Below, in pieces: positions 16,664 through 24,634 of a stretch of 35,598 nucleotides of DNA; the first letter of the stretch is position 1, and each line of letters begins with the position of its first letter. The stretch spans positions 1 through 35,598 of the forward strand of contig CALVWJ010000023.1 of NCBI GenBank assembly GCA_944366945.1, read 5' to 3'. Source of the stretch: an uncultured Clostridia bacterium. Its GTDB lineage: Bacteria > Bacillota > Clostridia > Christensenellales > CAG-138. The notes under the pieces were generated by a model. That model was not told where the DNA came from, did no database searches, and saw only the letters and a program-made list of their open reading frames with translations. The translations under genes and the position numbers were made by a program.

Positions 16664-16736
16664 GGCAGGGGCAGAAAGATTCGAACTCTCAAGAACGGTT
16701 TTGGAGACCGCTATGTTACCATTACATCATGCCCCT
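16663..16736 (-). tRNA. tRNA-Trp (CCA anticodon)
   Basis: On the minus strand the acceptor AGGGGCA pairs with TGCCCCT. The anticodon arm GCGGT / ACCGT has loop CTCCAAA, giving anticodon CCA. The T arm contains GTTCGAATC, the discriminator is G and the CCA tail is encoded. The A36-A37-A38 loop makes it a likely substrate of MiaA/MiaB, both encoded to the right. Confidence 0.96.
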
Positions 16737-16752
16737 TCAAGCTAACGAACGT

Positions 16753-16782
16753 ATTATAGCATTACAGACATTTGTCTGTCAA
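16753..16782 (-). promoter_or_regulatory. Promoter of tRNA-Trp
   Basis: Read on the minus strand, TTGACA (16777-16782) and TATAAT (16753-16758) are both perfect boxes with an 18-base spacer. The -10 lies about 17 bases upstream of the mature tRNA 5' end. A small dyad ACAGAC/GTCTGT fills the spacer. Confidence 0.9.
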
Positions 16783-16795
16783 TGATTTCATTTGG

Positions 16796-16833
16796 AACCT
16801 GTTGGCATTTTTCCGCATAAACGCCAACAGGTT
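16796..16833. repeat. Inverted repeat between the tRNA-Trp and miaB promoters
   Basis: AACCTGTTGGC (16796-16806) pairs perfectly with GCCAACAGGTT (16823-16833) over an 16-base loop. It lies between two divergent promoters and downstream of no plus-strand gene, so its purpose is unclear. It might insulate the two units or be a binding site. Confidence 0.5.
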
Positions 16834-16865
16834 TAGCGATTGATTTTTGAGCAGCTTTTCTTTAG

Positions 16866-16894
16866 TTGCGGTTTGCAAATATTAAAGATATAAT
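16866..16894 (+). promoter_or_regulatory. Promoter of the miaB-ylbF-mutS-mutL-miaA-hfq-ynbB run
   Basis: TTGCGG (16866-16871), a 17-base spacer and a perfect TATAAT (16889-16894) lie 35 bases upstream of the miaB start. Confidence 0.75.
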
Positions 16895-16928
16895 AACATT
16901 AATGTAACTATGCATATGAGGTAACCGA

Positions 16929-18332
16929 ATGAAAAAGACCATTGAAGTTCCGCAGGAGGAGCTGCAGGCGAATTTGGACGTTGCCGCGCGCTTGCATGCG
17001 GAATTGCAGGGACGCGGGCTCAGATATTATATTGAATCCTATGGATGCCAGATGAATGACCACGATGCGGAAAAGCTTTCCGGGATGCTGCAGGCATGTG
17101 GTTATTTGCCGGCATCTTCTAAGGAAGAAGCAGATCTTTTAATCTTTAATACTTGCTGTGTGCGCGAACATGCTGAAAAACGCGTGTTTGGGAACATCGG
17201 TGCTTTAAAAAAACGCAAAGACGCAGAACCCGGACTGATAATCGGGGTATGCGGTTGCATGATGCAGCAACGCGAAGTTGCTGCACGGCTCTATAAGCGT
17301 TTTCCATTTGTTGATCTTGTGTTCGGCACACACGAGTTGCATCATTTTCCACAGCTACTTTCTCGCGCACTTGAGGGAGAACGTGTAATCAGTGTCCGGG
17401 AAAGCGATGGGGAGATTGCCGAAGGCCTTCCGGTTGTGCGCAACGGAAGCTTTTCTACCTTCGTCACAATTATGTATGGTTGTGATAATTTTTGCACCTA
17501 TTGCATTGTTCCCTATGTACGCGGCCGAGAACGCTCCCGCGCTCCGGAGAATATTCTTGCAGAGGTGCGCCGCGTTGCCGAACAGGGGTTTCGCGAGGTA
17601 ACGTTGCTGGGGCAGAATGTAAACTCATATGCCTATGCTGATGCTGACGTAGATTTTCCGGAATTGCTGCGGCGCACCAATGCAGTCGATGGGGTTGAAC
17701 GAATTCGATTTATGACATCCCATCCGAAGGATCTTTCACCGCGCTTGATTGAAGCCATGGCAACGCTTCCTAAAGTATGCAATCATATTCATCTTCCAGT
17801 ACAATCTGGGAGCAACCGCATCCTAGCTGCAATGAACCGCCGCTATACGCGCGAAAAGTATCTTGATCTCGTACAACAGATACGCGGAGCAGTAAAAGAT
17901 GTTGAGATAACAACGGATATTATCGTTGGTTTCCCTGGAGAAACAGAGGAAGATTTTCTGGATACGCTTTCCTTGGTGCGCGAGGCCGGATTTGCTGCTG
18001 CATATACGTTTATGTATTCGCCGCGCCCGGGCACGCGCGCAGCAGCAATGGAGAACCAGATAGCAGAGGAAGTAAAAAAACAGCGCTTACTACGTTTGAA
18101 TGCAGCAAGTACTGAACAGCTGCAAAAAGGAAACAGTAAATATATTGGGCAATGTGGAACTGTGCTGGTAGAGGGGTGTGATCAGAGAGCTGGTGAAGTT
18201 ACGGCGTTTGGGAAGCTTCCAAATTTCAAGATGGTTTATTTTCCCGGCGGAGCAGAACTCATCGGTACAATGCGCGAGGTTCGCATTACAGGGACGATGA
18301 ACAATTCCCTTATTGGCGATCTGATAAAATAA
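16929..18332 (+). CDS. miaB: MiaB, tRNA-2-methylthio-N6-dimethylallyladenosine synthase
   Basis: MiaB is a radical-SAM methylthiotransferase that converts i6A37 to ms2i6A37 in tRNAs reading codons that start with U. The 467-residue protein has auxiliary-cluster cysteines Cys40 (ESYGCQMND), Cys76 and Cys110. The radical-SAM triad is Cys185-x3-Cys189-x2-Cys192 (GCDNFCTYC), the RGRERSR motif follows, and there is a C-terminal TRAM domain. The QMND motif separates it from RimO. The start follows GAGGTAA. It opens the run that also includes miaA, whose product makes its substrate, and lies divergent to a tRNA-Trp gene that is itself a predicted substrate. Confidence 0.96.
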   Translation: MKKTIEVPQEELQANLDVAARLHAELQGRGLRYYIESYGCQMNDHDAEKLSGMLQACGYLPASSKEEADLLIFNTCCVREHAEKRVFGNIGALKKRKDAEPGLIIGVCGCMMQQREVAARLYKRFPFVDLVFGTHELHHFPQLLSRALEGERVISVRESDGEIAEGLPVVRNGSFSTFVTIMYGCDNFCTYCIVPYVRGRERSRAPENILAEVRRVAEQGFREVTLLGQNVNSYAYADADVDFPELLRRTNAVDGVERIRFMTSHPKDLSPRLIEAMATLPKVCNHIHLPVQSGSNRILAAMNRRYTREKYLDLVQQIRGAVKDVEITTDIIVGFPGETEEDFLDTLSLVREAGFAAAYTFMYSPRPGTRAAAMENQIAEEVKKQRLLRLNAASTEQLQKGNSKYIGQCGTVLVEGCDQRAGEVTAFGKLPNFKMVYFPGGAELIGTMREVRITGTMNNSLIGDLIK

Positions 18333-18347
18333 ATGGGAGGCAGATAA

Positions 18348-18752
18348 ATGGTAATAGATAAGGCTAGAGATCTCGGCATTGCACTCAGTGAGTCTATAGA
18401 ATTCCAACGGGTGTTGCAAGCACGCGCTGCAATAGAAGAAAATGAATCGCTCGTAAATCGAATCAATTTGCTCCACGAAAAGCAGCATTTGATCGCTGAC
18501 CTGCTTGCAGAAGGGGAAGCAGAAGATAGTCGGGTTGATCTTGCAACCCTTTCAAATGAAATAGAAGAAATCCAAACCGAGTTAATGGAATCAGAACCGT
18601 TTGTGGAAATGCTGGAAGCCCAGCATGCTTTTGAAGCTTTGATGCAGCGGGTAAACCGCGTGATCGCAGCATGCATTGGGGCGGATTTTGATGGGGAGGA
18701 CGATGCGAACTGTTCGGGCGATTGCGGGGCCTGCAGTGGCTGTAAGCATTGA
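18348..18752 (+). CDS. YlbF/YmcA family protein (RicF/RicA-like)
   Basis: This 134-residue, largely helical protein belongs to the com_ylbF family. In Bacillus subtilis YlbF (RicF), YmcA (RicA) and YaaT (RicT) form a complex that carries [4Fe-4S] clusters and guides RNase Y in mRNA processing. The C-terminal tail has Cys122, Cys126, Cys129 and Cys132 (CSGDCGACSGC), as expected for cluster binding. The start follows GGGAGG. The position between miaB and mutS matches that of ymcA in Bacilli and related Clostridia, so RicA is as plausible as RicF. RNase Y, its likely partner, is encoded at 13713. Confidence 0.88.
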   Translation: MVIDKARDLGIALSESIEFQRVLQARAAIEENESLVNRINLLHEKQHLIADLLAEGEAEDSRVDLATLSNEIEEIQTELMESEPFVEMLEAQHAFEALMQRVNRVIAACIGADFDGEDDANCSGDCGACSGCKH

Positions 18753-18824
18753 GCAAGAAGCAGCGAGCATTGGGCGGAAAAGAAATGCCCGATTTACGAT
18801 AGATTAGGGAGGAAAACACGCGCT

Positions 18825-21440
18825 ATGCCGGCGAACTTGACGCCCATGATGCAGCAATATTTGACGCTGAAGGAAAAATACAGCGATTGCTTGCTATTTT
18901 TCCGTTTGGGCGATTTTTATGAAATGTTTTTTGAGGACGCGCTGACGGCGGCGCGCGAACTGGACATCGTGCTGACGGGACGCGATTGCGGCCTTGAAGA
19001 GCGTGCGCCAATGTGCGGTGTTCCATATCATTCTGTAGATACATACATCAGCCGCTTGATTGAAAAGGGTTATAAAGTGGCTGTTTGCGAACAGCTCACA
19101 GATCCTGCACTTGCAAAGGGGCTTGTGGAGCGCGATGTGGTGCGCGTCTATACGCCTGGCACCGTAATTGAAGAGAGCATGCTCAACGAGCGCAAAAACA
19201 ATTATATTGCTGCGCTTTTTCTGTGTGCGAATACGCTTGGGCTTGCCTATTGCGATGTTTCTACAGGCGAATTTACTGTGACAGAGTTTACCTCAGAAAA
19301 ATGGATTGATGAGCTTACCGATGAACTTGCTCGCGTCCAGCCTACGGAAATCATTGCAAACGATGCCCTGTTCCTGCAAGAAACACTTGTGAAGCGCTTG
19401 CAGAAAAACAGTTTTTTGGAATGCTATGCAAGCTGGGCTTTCGAGCAGGAACAGGCGGACACCCGCCTATGCGCGCATTTCCATGTGGCGAGCCTTTCAT
19501 GCTTTGGCTGTGAAAAGCTTGCAAGCGCAATCTCTGCAGCGGGTGCCTTGCTTGCCTATTTGGAAGAAACGCAGAAGAATTCGCTTGCGCATATAAGAAA
19601 GATCAATGTATTGCGGCGAACGCTTTATATGGGACTTGATGCATCAACCCGCAGAAATCTCGAACTGACACAGCCGTTGCGCTTTGAAGGAAGCAAAAAA
19701 GGCACCCTTTTGTATTTGCTGGATAAAACTTTGACTGCAATGGGCGCTCGCCTTTTGCGCGCATGGTTGGAGCAGCCCTTGCAAAACATGGATGATATCA
19801 ATGCACGGCTCGATGCAGTAGAGGAGCTTTTAAAAAAGCAATCCACGCGGGAAGCGCTACGTAGTGCTCTCAACGCAATTTATGATATTGAGCGTCTTTG
19901 CAGCCGTATTGCATATGGTACTGTACATGCCAGGGACTGCGATGCCTTGCGTGCTTCGCTTGCACGTCTTCCCAAAGTGCTGGAAACTATTAGCACACTC
20001 GAGGCAAGCGAGTTTCGCCGCATTGCAGCAAATCTTGACCCAATGGAAGACATCTGCGCACTCTTGAATGCCGCAATCGTGGAAAACCCGCCAATCAGCA
20101 TAAAAGAAGGCGGCGTAATTCGTGATGGGTTCAATCAAGAAGTGGATTCCCTTCGGAGTGCGGCGCGCGATGGAAAGAGCTGGATTGCCAAGATGGAAGC
20201 GGATGAACGGGCTGCAACGGGCATTAAAAATCTCAAAATCGGCTATAACCGCGTGTTCGGTTATTATATTGATGTTACAAAGTCCTACCAGAACCTAGTG
20301 CCTTATAATTACCAGCGCAAACAGACGCTCGCCAATTCCGAACGTTACATCACCCCGGAACTTAAAGAGCTGGAGGAGAAAATTGTTGGTGCAGAAGAAA
20401 AGCTTGTTTCTCTTGAATATAAGCTATTTCTTACTCTGCGTGAAACGCTTGCGGGGTGTATTGAACGGCTGCAACAGGATGCAAAACTTATTTCAGAGCT
20501 CGATGTATACCGAGCACTTGCCCAGGTTGCTTTTGAAAACGATTACTGCCGCCCGGCTATGCAAAAGAAAGGAGCAATCCATATTGTAGATGGGCGTCAT
20601 CCCGTCGTAGAGCGAACGCTTAAAGATAGCTTTGTTCCCAACAATACGCTGCTGGATCAGAAAGAAAACCGGCTTCTTATTTTGACTGGCCCCAATATGG
20701 CTGGCAAAAGCACTTATATGCGCCAAGTAGCACTTATTGTATTAATGGCGCACGTTGGATCGTTTGTGCCAGCAAAAAAAGCTGCGATTACGGTGACGGA
20801 TCGCATCTTCACCCGCGTTGGTGCCTCAGATAACCTGGCTTCCGGGCAAAGCACTTTTATGGTGGAGATGAGCGAGGTTTCCAACATTCTCAATAATGCC
20901 ACTGCAAACAGCCTTTTGATATTAGATGAGATCGGGCGAGGTACCAGCACTTTTGACGGCCTCAGCATTGCATGGGCTGTTCTTGAATACATTGCAGACA
21001 CAGCAAAATGTGGCGCAAAGACGCTGTTTGCAACACACTACCATGAGCTGACCGAACTTGAAGGTAAGCTTCCGGGAATTAAGAATTACCGGATTTCCGT
21101 AAAAGAGGTTGGAGATGATATCATCTTCTTGCGCCGCATCGTGCGCGGCGGCGCGGATAAAAGCTTTGGTGTTCAAGTTGCACGCCTTGCCGGTCTTCCG
21201 GATGAGGTAATTAAGCGCGCAAAGGAACTTTTGCGTGAGCTCGAGGCAGCGGATATCAACCGTGGTATTGTAGCGGAACTGCATACACCTGCGGATGACG
21301 CGCAGCAACTTACGCTGTTCGGTTCACCTGCGCCGGATGACATTGTAGAATCGCTGAAACAGATGAATGTGGACGCACTTACGCCGCTTGAAGCGCTTAA
21401 TACGCTTTATGATCTGCACATGCGTGCAAAGCTAAGGTAG
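18825..21440 (+). CDS. mutS: MutS, DNA mismatch recognition ATPase
   Basis: MutS binds mismatches and small loops and recruits MutL in an ATP-dependent way. The 871-residue protein has the mismatch-contacting FxE motif (GDFYEMF, about residues 31-37), connector, lever and clamp domains. Its ATPase has Walker A GPNMAGKST near residue 621, the ASDNLASGQSTFMVEM signature and Walker B LLILDEIGRGTSTFDG. A C-terminal dimerisation segment follows. Length is typical. The start follows AGGGAGGAAAA. It is six bases from mutL, so the two are co-expressed. Confidence 0.97.
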   Translation: MPANLTPMMQQYLTLKEKYSDCLLFFRLGDFYEMFFEDALTAARELDIVLTGRDCGLEERAPMCGVPYHSVDTYISRLIEKGYKVAVCEQLTDPALAKGLVERDVVRVYTPGTVIEESMLNERKNNYIAALFLCANTLGLAYCDVSTGEFTVTEFTSEKWIDELTDELARVQPTEIIANDALFLQETLVKRLQKNSFLECYASWAFEQEQADTRLCAHFHVASLSCFGCEKLASAISAAGALLAYLEETQKNSLAHIRKINVLRRTLYMGLDASTRRNLELTQPLRFEGSKKGTLLYLLDKTLTAMGARLLRAWLEQPLQNMDDINARLDAVEELLKKQSTREALRSALNAIYDIERLCSRIAYGTVHARDCDALRASLARLPKVLETISTLEASEFRRIAANLDPMEDICALLNAAIVENPPISIKEGGVIRDGFNQEVDSLRSAARDGKSWIAKMEADERAATGIKNLKIGYNRVFGYYIDVTKSYQNLVPYNYQRKQTLANSERYITPELKELEEKIVGAEEKLVSLEYKLFLTLRETLAGCIERLQQDAKLISELDVYRALAQVAFENDYCRPAMQKKGAIHIVDGRHPVVERTLKDSFVPNNTLLDQKENRLLILTGPNMAGKSTYMRQVALIVLMAHVGSFVPAKKAAITVTDRIFTRVGASDNLASGQSTFMVEMSEVSNILNNATANSLLILDEIGRGTSTFDGLSIAWAVLEYIADTAKCGAKTLFATHYHELTELEGKLPGIKNYRISVKEVGDDIIFLRRIVRGGADKSFGVQVARLAGLPDEVIKRAKELLRELEAADINRGIVAELHTPADDAQQLTLFGSPAPDDIVESLKQMNVDALTPLEALNTLYDLHMRAKLR

Positions 21441-21446
21441 AGAAAA

Positions 21447-23384
21447 ATGAGTCGAATCAAAGTACTGAGCCAATACACGGCAAATCAGATCGCAGCAGGC
21501 GAGGTAGTAGAACGACCGGCTTCTATTGTAAAGGAACTTGTGGAAAATGCAATTGATGCCGGAGCAAGCACCATTACCATAGAAACAAAAGGCGGTGGCC
21601 TTGAATCCATCCGTGTTGTGGACAATGGAAGCGGGATCGCTGCGGAAGATGCCGAAACGGCTTTCCTCCGGCATGCGACCAGTAAAATCAGCACTGCGGA
21701 GGATCTTTCGCATATTGAAACGCTAGGTTTCCGCGGCGAGGCGCTTGCCTCCATTGCGGCAGTTGCCCACGTCACGCTTAAAACACGCACAGAAGAGGAC
21801 GAAGCTGGAACGCTTCTGCGAATTAGCGGCGGGACGGTGCAAGAAAAGCACGAAATCGGCATCCCCCAAGGCACTACGCTCGAAGTGGAAAACCTGTTTT
21901 TTAACGTGCCGGCGCGCCTTAAGTTTATAAAAAGCGCACGAACGGAATCCGCTTATATCAGCGAATATGTATCTCGGATGCTGATGGCAAAGCCGGGCAT
22001 AGCATTCCGACTCATTCAAAATGGAAAAACCGTTTTTCAAAGCGCTGGAGACGGGAATCTGCAGGATGCAATCTACTGCGTTTATGGTGGAGATGTTTTT
22101 CCACATCTGCGTGCGCTTTCCTATGACGATGGCTATGTGCGCCTTTCTGGCTATGTCGGAACGGAGCAGGCGGCGCGCAGCAATCGAAATGCGCAGTCAG
22201 TCTATATTAATTCACGCTATATTAAATCTCAAAAGATATCCTATGCGCTCCAACGCGCCTATGATATGCGTTTGATGGTGGGCAAATTTCCTTTTGCCGT
22301 GTTGAATATTACGATTTCGCCTAATGAGATCGACGTGAATGTTCACCCGAATAAACTGGAAGTGCGTTTTAAAAATGAGGAGCGCGTTTTGCGTGCTGTA
22401 ACGATTGCAACGCGCCAGGCATTGGGCGATCCAGTTGCACTGCCAACAGCACAACATAAAACTTTTGATCAAATCAGCCAAACGACCGAAAAGGAAAACG
22501 CAGCGCCCGAAGAACCGCGTATTACGGCCTACACACCCTTAGCCGAACCATCTGTGCAGGAAAAAATGGAAAAGAGTTCTTTTTCTGCGTTCGACGCTCC
22601 GGCTGCTTCTCGTGCGCCTGTGCTGCATGAGCCATCCGGCGCTTCGTCATTCGTCTATAGTCCATCTGATTTTTGCATACAGCCGCCTTCTTCTTGTGAT
22701 GCCCCCGTACCATTTAAGTGCGCTACGCAGGAAGCAGAAGAGGCGCGCCCCATAGCGGCCGCACCCAAACCTATTGCGCCGGCCGCGAAAAACGAGCAGA
22801 CACGCTTAAGTTGCAACGCATACCGCATCATAGGCCAAGCATTCGATTGCTACTGGATCGTGCAACAGGAAGACAGCGTATTTTTTATAGATCAACATGC
22901 CGCGCATGAACGCAGGCTTTATGAACAGCTTGCGGAAAAGGGGATTTCGGTACAGTCACAGCTTCTTCTCATGCCGGAGGTAATCAAGCTTACGCCGCTT
23001 GAGTTTGAAACTTTAATGGACAATCTTCCGCAGTTTGAAGAGCTGGGTTTTGAAATTGAGGAATTCGGCGTTTTAACTGTGAGCGTACGCGCGGTACCCT
23101 ATCTCATCGGCCAGCCGGAAACTGCTGCTTTCCTGCGAGAGGCTATTGCGCAGCTTGATAAGCGAAATCGGCTTTCTACGGTTGCACTCAAGCGGGCTGC
23201 TTTGATCCAGGCGGCCTGCAAGCATGCAGTAAAGGCTGGCGAAGCGCTCGACAAGGTTGAGATTGAAGCGCTTCTATGCGAATATGAAACGGAAGGGACG
23301 CCGCTGACCTGCCCGCATGGCCGGCCTGTCATGGTAAAGATGACGAAACTCGAATTTGAAAAACTCTTTAAGAGGGTGCTTTAA
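21447..23384 (+). CDS. mutL: MutL, mismatch repair endonuclease
   Basis: The 645-residue protein has a GHKL ATPase N terminus: VELVENAIDAGA-type helix (seen as KELVENAIDAGAS), DNGSGI, and GFRGEALASI. A poorly conserved proline/serine linker spans about 340-460, followed by a C-terminal dimerisation and nuclease domain. The metal-binding nuclease motif DQHAAHERRLYE (about residue 482), ACKHAVKAG and the CPHGRP motif near residue 622 are all present. It is therefore the nicking-endonuclease type of MutL used in bacteria without MutH. It lies six bases after mutS and four before miaA. Confidence 0.97.
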   Translation: MSRIKVLSQYTANQIAAGEVVERPASIVKELVENAIDAGASTITIETKGGGLESIRVVDNGSGIAAEDAETAFLRHATSKISTAEDLSHIETLGFRGEALASIAAVAHVTLKTRTEEDEAGTLLRISGGTVQEKHEIGIPQGTTLEVENLFFNVPARLKFIKSARTESAYISEYVSRMLMAKPGIAFRLIQNGKTVFQSAGDGNLQDAIYCVYGGDVFPHLRALSYDDGYVRLSGYVGTEQAARSNRNAQSVYINSRYIKSQKISYALQRAYDMRLMVGKFPFAVLNITISPNEIDVNVHPNKLEVRFKNEERVLRAVTIATRQALGDPVALPTAQHKTFDQISQTTEKENAAPEEPRITAYTPLAEPSVQEKMEKSSFSAFDAPAASRAPVLHEPSGASSFVYSPSDFCIQPPSSCDAPVPFKCATQEAEEARPIAAAPKPIAPAAKNEQTRLSCNAYRIIGQAFDCYWIVQQEDSVFFIDQHAAHERRLYEQLAEKGISVQSQLLLMPEVIKLTPLEFETLMDNLPQFEELGFEIEEFGVLTVSVRAVPYLIGQPETAAFLREAIAQLDKRNRLSTVALKRAALIQAACKHAVKAGEALDKVEIEALLCEYETEGTPLTCPHGRPVMVKMTKLEFEKLFKRVL

Positions 23385-23388
23385 CCAT

Positions 23389-24357
23389 ATGCATGGGAAG
23401 CAGAAATTGTATCTGATTGTCGGACCAACGGCCAGCGGGAAAACTGCGGTATCCATTGAGGTTGCCAAACGCCTTAATGCGGAAATCATCTCAGCGGATT
23501 CCATTCAAGTATATTGCGGTATGGACATCGGTTCAGCAAAACCAACGTTGGAGGAGCGCGCAGGGATCCCACATCACATGCTTAGCGTTGTGGATCCCGA
23601 TGAGCCTAAATTTAGCGTAGCGCGTTTCCGCGAGCTTGCCATCGAGTGCATTGAAGACGTCATTGCGCGCGGCAAACGGCCGCTTGTTGTTGGAGGAACG
23701 GGGCTCTATATAAATGCGCTCACCTATCCGCTTCATTTTACGGGTGCTCCAGCTGATGCGGCGCTCCGCACAAAGTATGCATTGCTGGAAGCAGAAAACC
23801 CGGGGCAGGCCTATGCGCGCTTAAAGGAAGTTGACCCCGCTTCAGCCGCGCGGCTGCATCCAAATGATAAAAAGCGCATCATCCGTGCACTTGAGGTATT
23901 TGAGCTTACTGGAACGCCACTTTCGGAAAGCTACGCAGGATTCTCATTGATGGATGAATCTCAGTTGCCATATACGCCATGCTTAGCCGGGCTAACCATG
24001 CCGCGTGAGCTTCTTTATGCACGCATTGAGCAGCGCGTGGATCAAATGATGGCACAGGGGTTGCTGGAAGAAGTGAAGATGCTCTGCGATGCAGGATATG
24101 GAGCTGAACTCCCCGCCATGCAAGGACTTGGGTATAAGCAGCTCATGCATTTTCTGGAAGGTGGCTGTACGCTTTCCGAGGCAATTGAAGAAATCAAACG
24201 GGAAACGCGCCGCTTTGCAAAGCGGCAGATTACGTGGTTCAAGCGCGATGCACGAATTCAATGGTATGATGTGTCAACCTATGGGAGCCTGGCAACGCTT
24301 GCGGATGGAATCGCAGCACAGTTTTTAGAAGAAGGTGGTGTATCAGTTGGCAAATGA
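23389..24357 (+). CDS. miaA: MiaA, tRNA dimethylallyltransferase
   Basis: MiaA transfers a dimethylallyl group to N6 of A37 in tRNAs reading UNN codons, the step before MiaB. The 322-residue protein has the P loop GPTASGKT, DSIQVYCGMDIGSAKP, GGTGLYINAL and the tRNA-binding QGLGYKQL and RRFAKRQITWF segments. I chose ATG 23389 because homologues begin close to the P loop and an upstream in-frame ATG would lie inside mutL. GAGGGTG at the mutL end serves as ribosome binding site, with slightly long spacing. Its 3' end overlaps hfq by 11 bases. Confidence 0.96.
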   Translation: MHGKQKLYLIVGPTASGKTAVSIEVAKRLNAEIISADSIQVYCGMDIGSAKPTLEERAGIPHHMLSVVDPDEPKFSVARFRELAIECIEDVIARGKRPLVVGGTGLYINALTYPLHFTGAPADAALRTKYALLEAENPGQAYARLKEVDPASAARLHPNDKKRIIRALEVFELTGTPLSESYAGFSLMDESQLPYTPCLAGLTMPRELLYARIEQRVDQMMAQGLLEEVKMLCDAGYGAELPAMQGLGYKQLMHFLEGGCTLSEAIEEIKRETRRFAKRQITWFKRDARIQWYDVSTYGSLATLADGIAAQFLEEGGVSVGK

Positions 24358-24634
24358 AATTGAAAAGCAGGTCAATTTGCAGGATGCATTTCTTAATTTA
24401 ATCCGAAAAGAGAGGATCCCTGTAACGGTACATGTAATCAACGGTTATCAGCTCAATCATCTTATGATCGTAAGCTTTGATAACTATGCAATTTTAGCAG
24501 AATGCGGCGATAAACAAATGCTGCTTTACAAACATGCCATTTCCAGTATCACTTTGGAAAAAACAAATGGCTTTTATATGGCTGATCCCCAAAAAGAAAA
24601 AAAGGATGAAACGAAGGAAGCGATAAGACAATGA
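24347..24634 (+). CDS. hfq: Hfq, RNA chaperone
   Basis: Hfq is a hexameric Sm-like protein that binds A-rich and U-rich RNA and helps small RNAs pair. The 95-residue product has Sm1 (LQDAFLNLIRKERIPVTVHVINGYQLN) in outline, with the proximal-site Gln and Asp, and the Sm2 motif LLYKHAISSI (Y-K-H). A lysine/glutamate-rich tail of about 20 residues follows the Sm fold. I chose TTG 24347 because GAAGGTGG at 24331-24338 is then correctly spaced; GTG 24335 and GTG 24338 would sit inside that site. The start is nested in the end of miaA, the same neighbour as in Bacillus. Confidence 0.94.
   Translation: MANEIEKQVNLQDAFLNLIRKERIPVTVHVINGYQLNHLMIVSFDNYAILAECGDKQMLLYKHAISSITLEKTNGFYMADPQKEKKDETKEAIRQ

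Noticed and set aside
16796..16833. Terminator for the dipeptidase gene
   Set aside because: It lies 500 bases away, beyond a tRNA on the other strand and its promoter, and lacks a T run.
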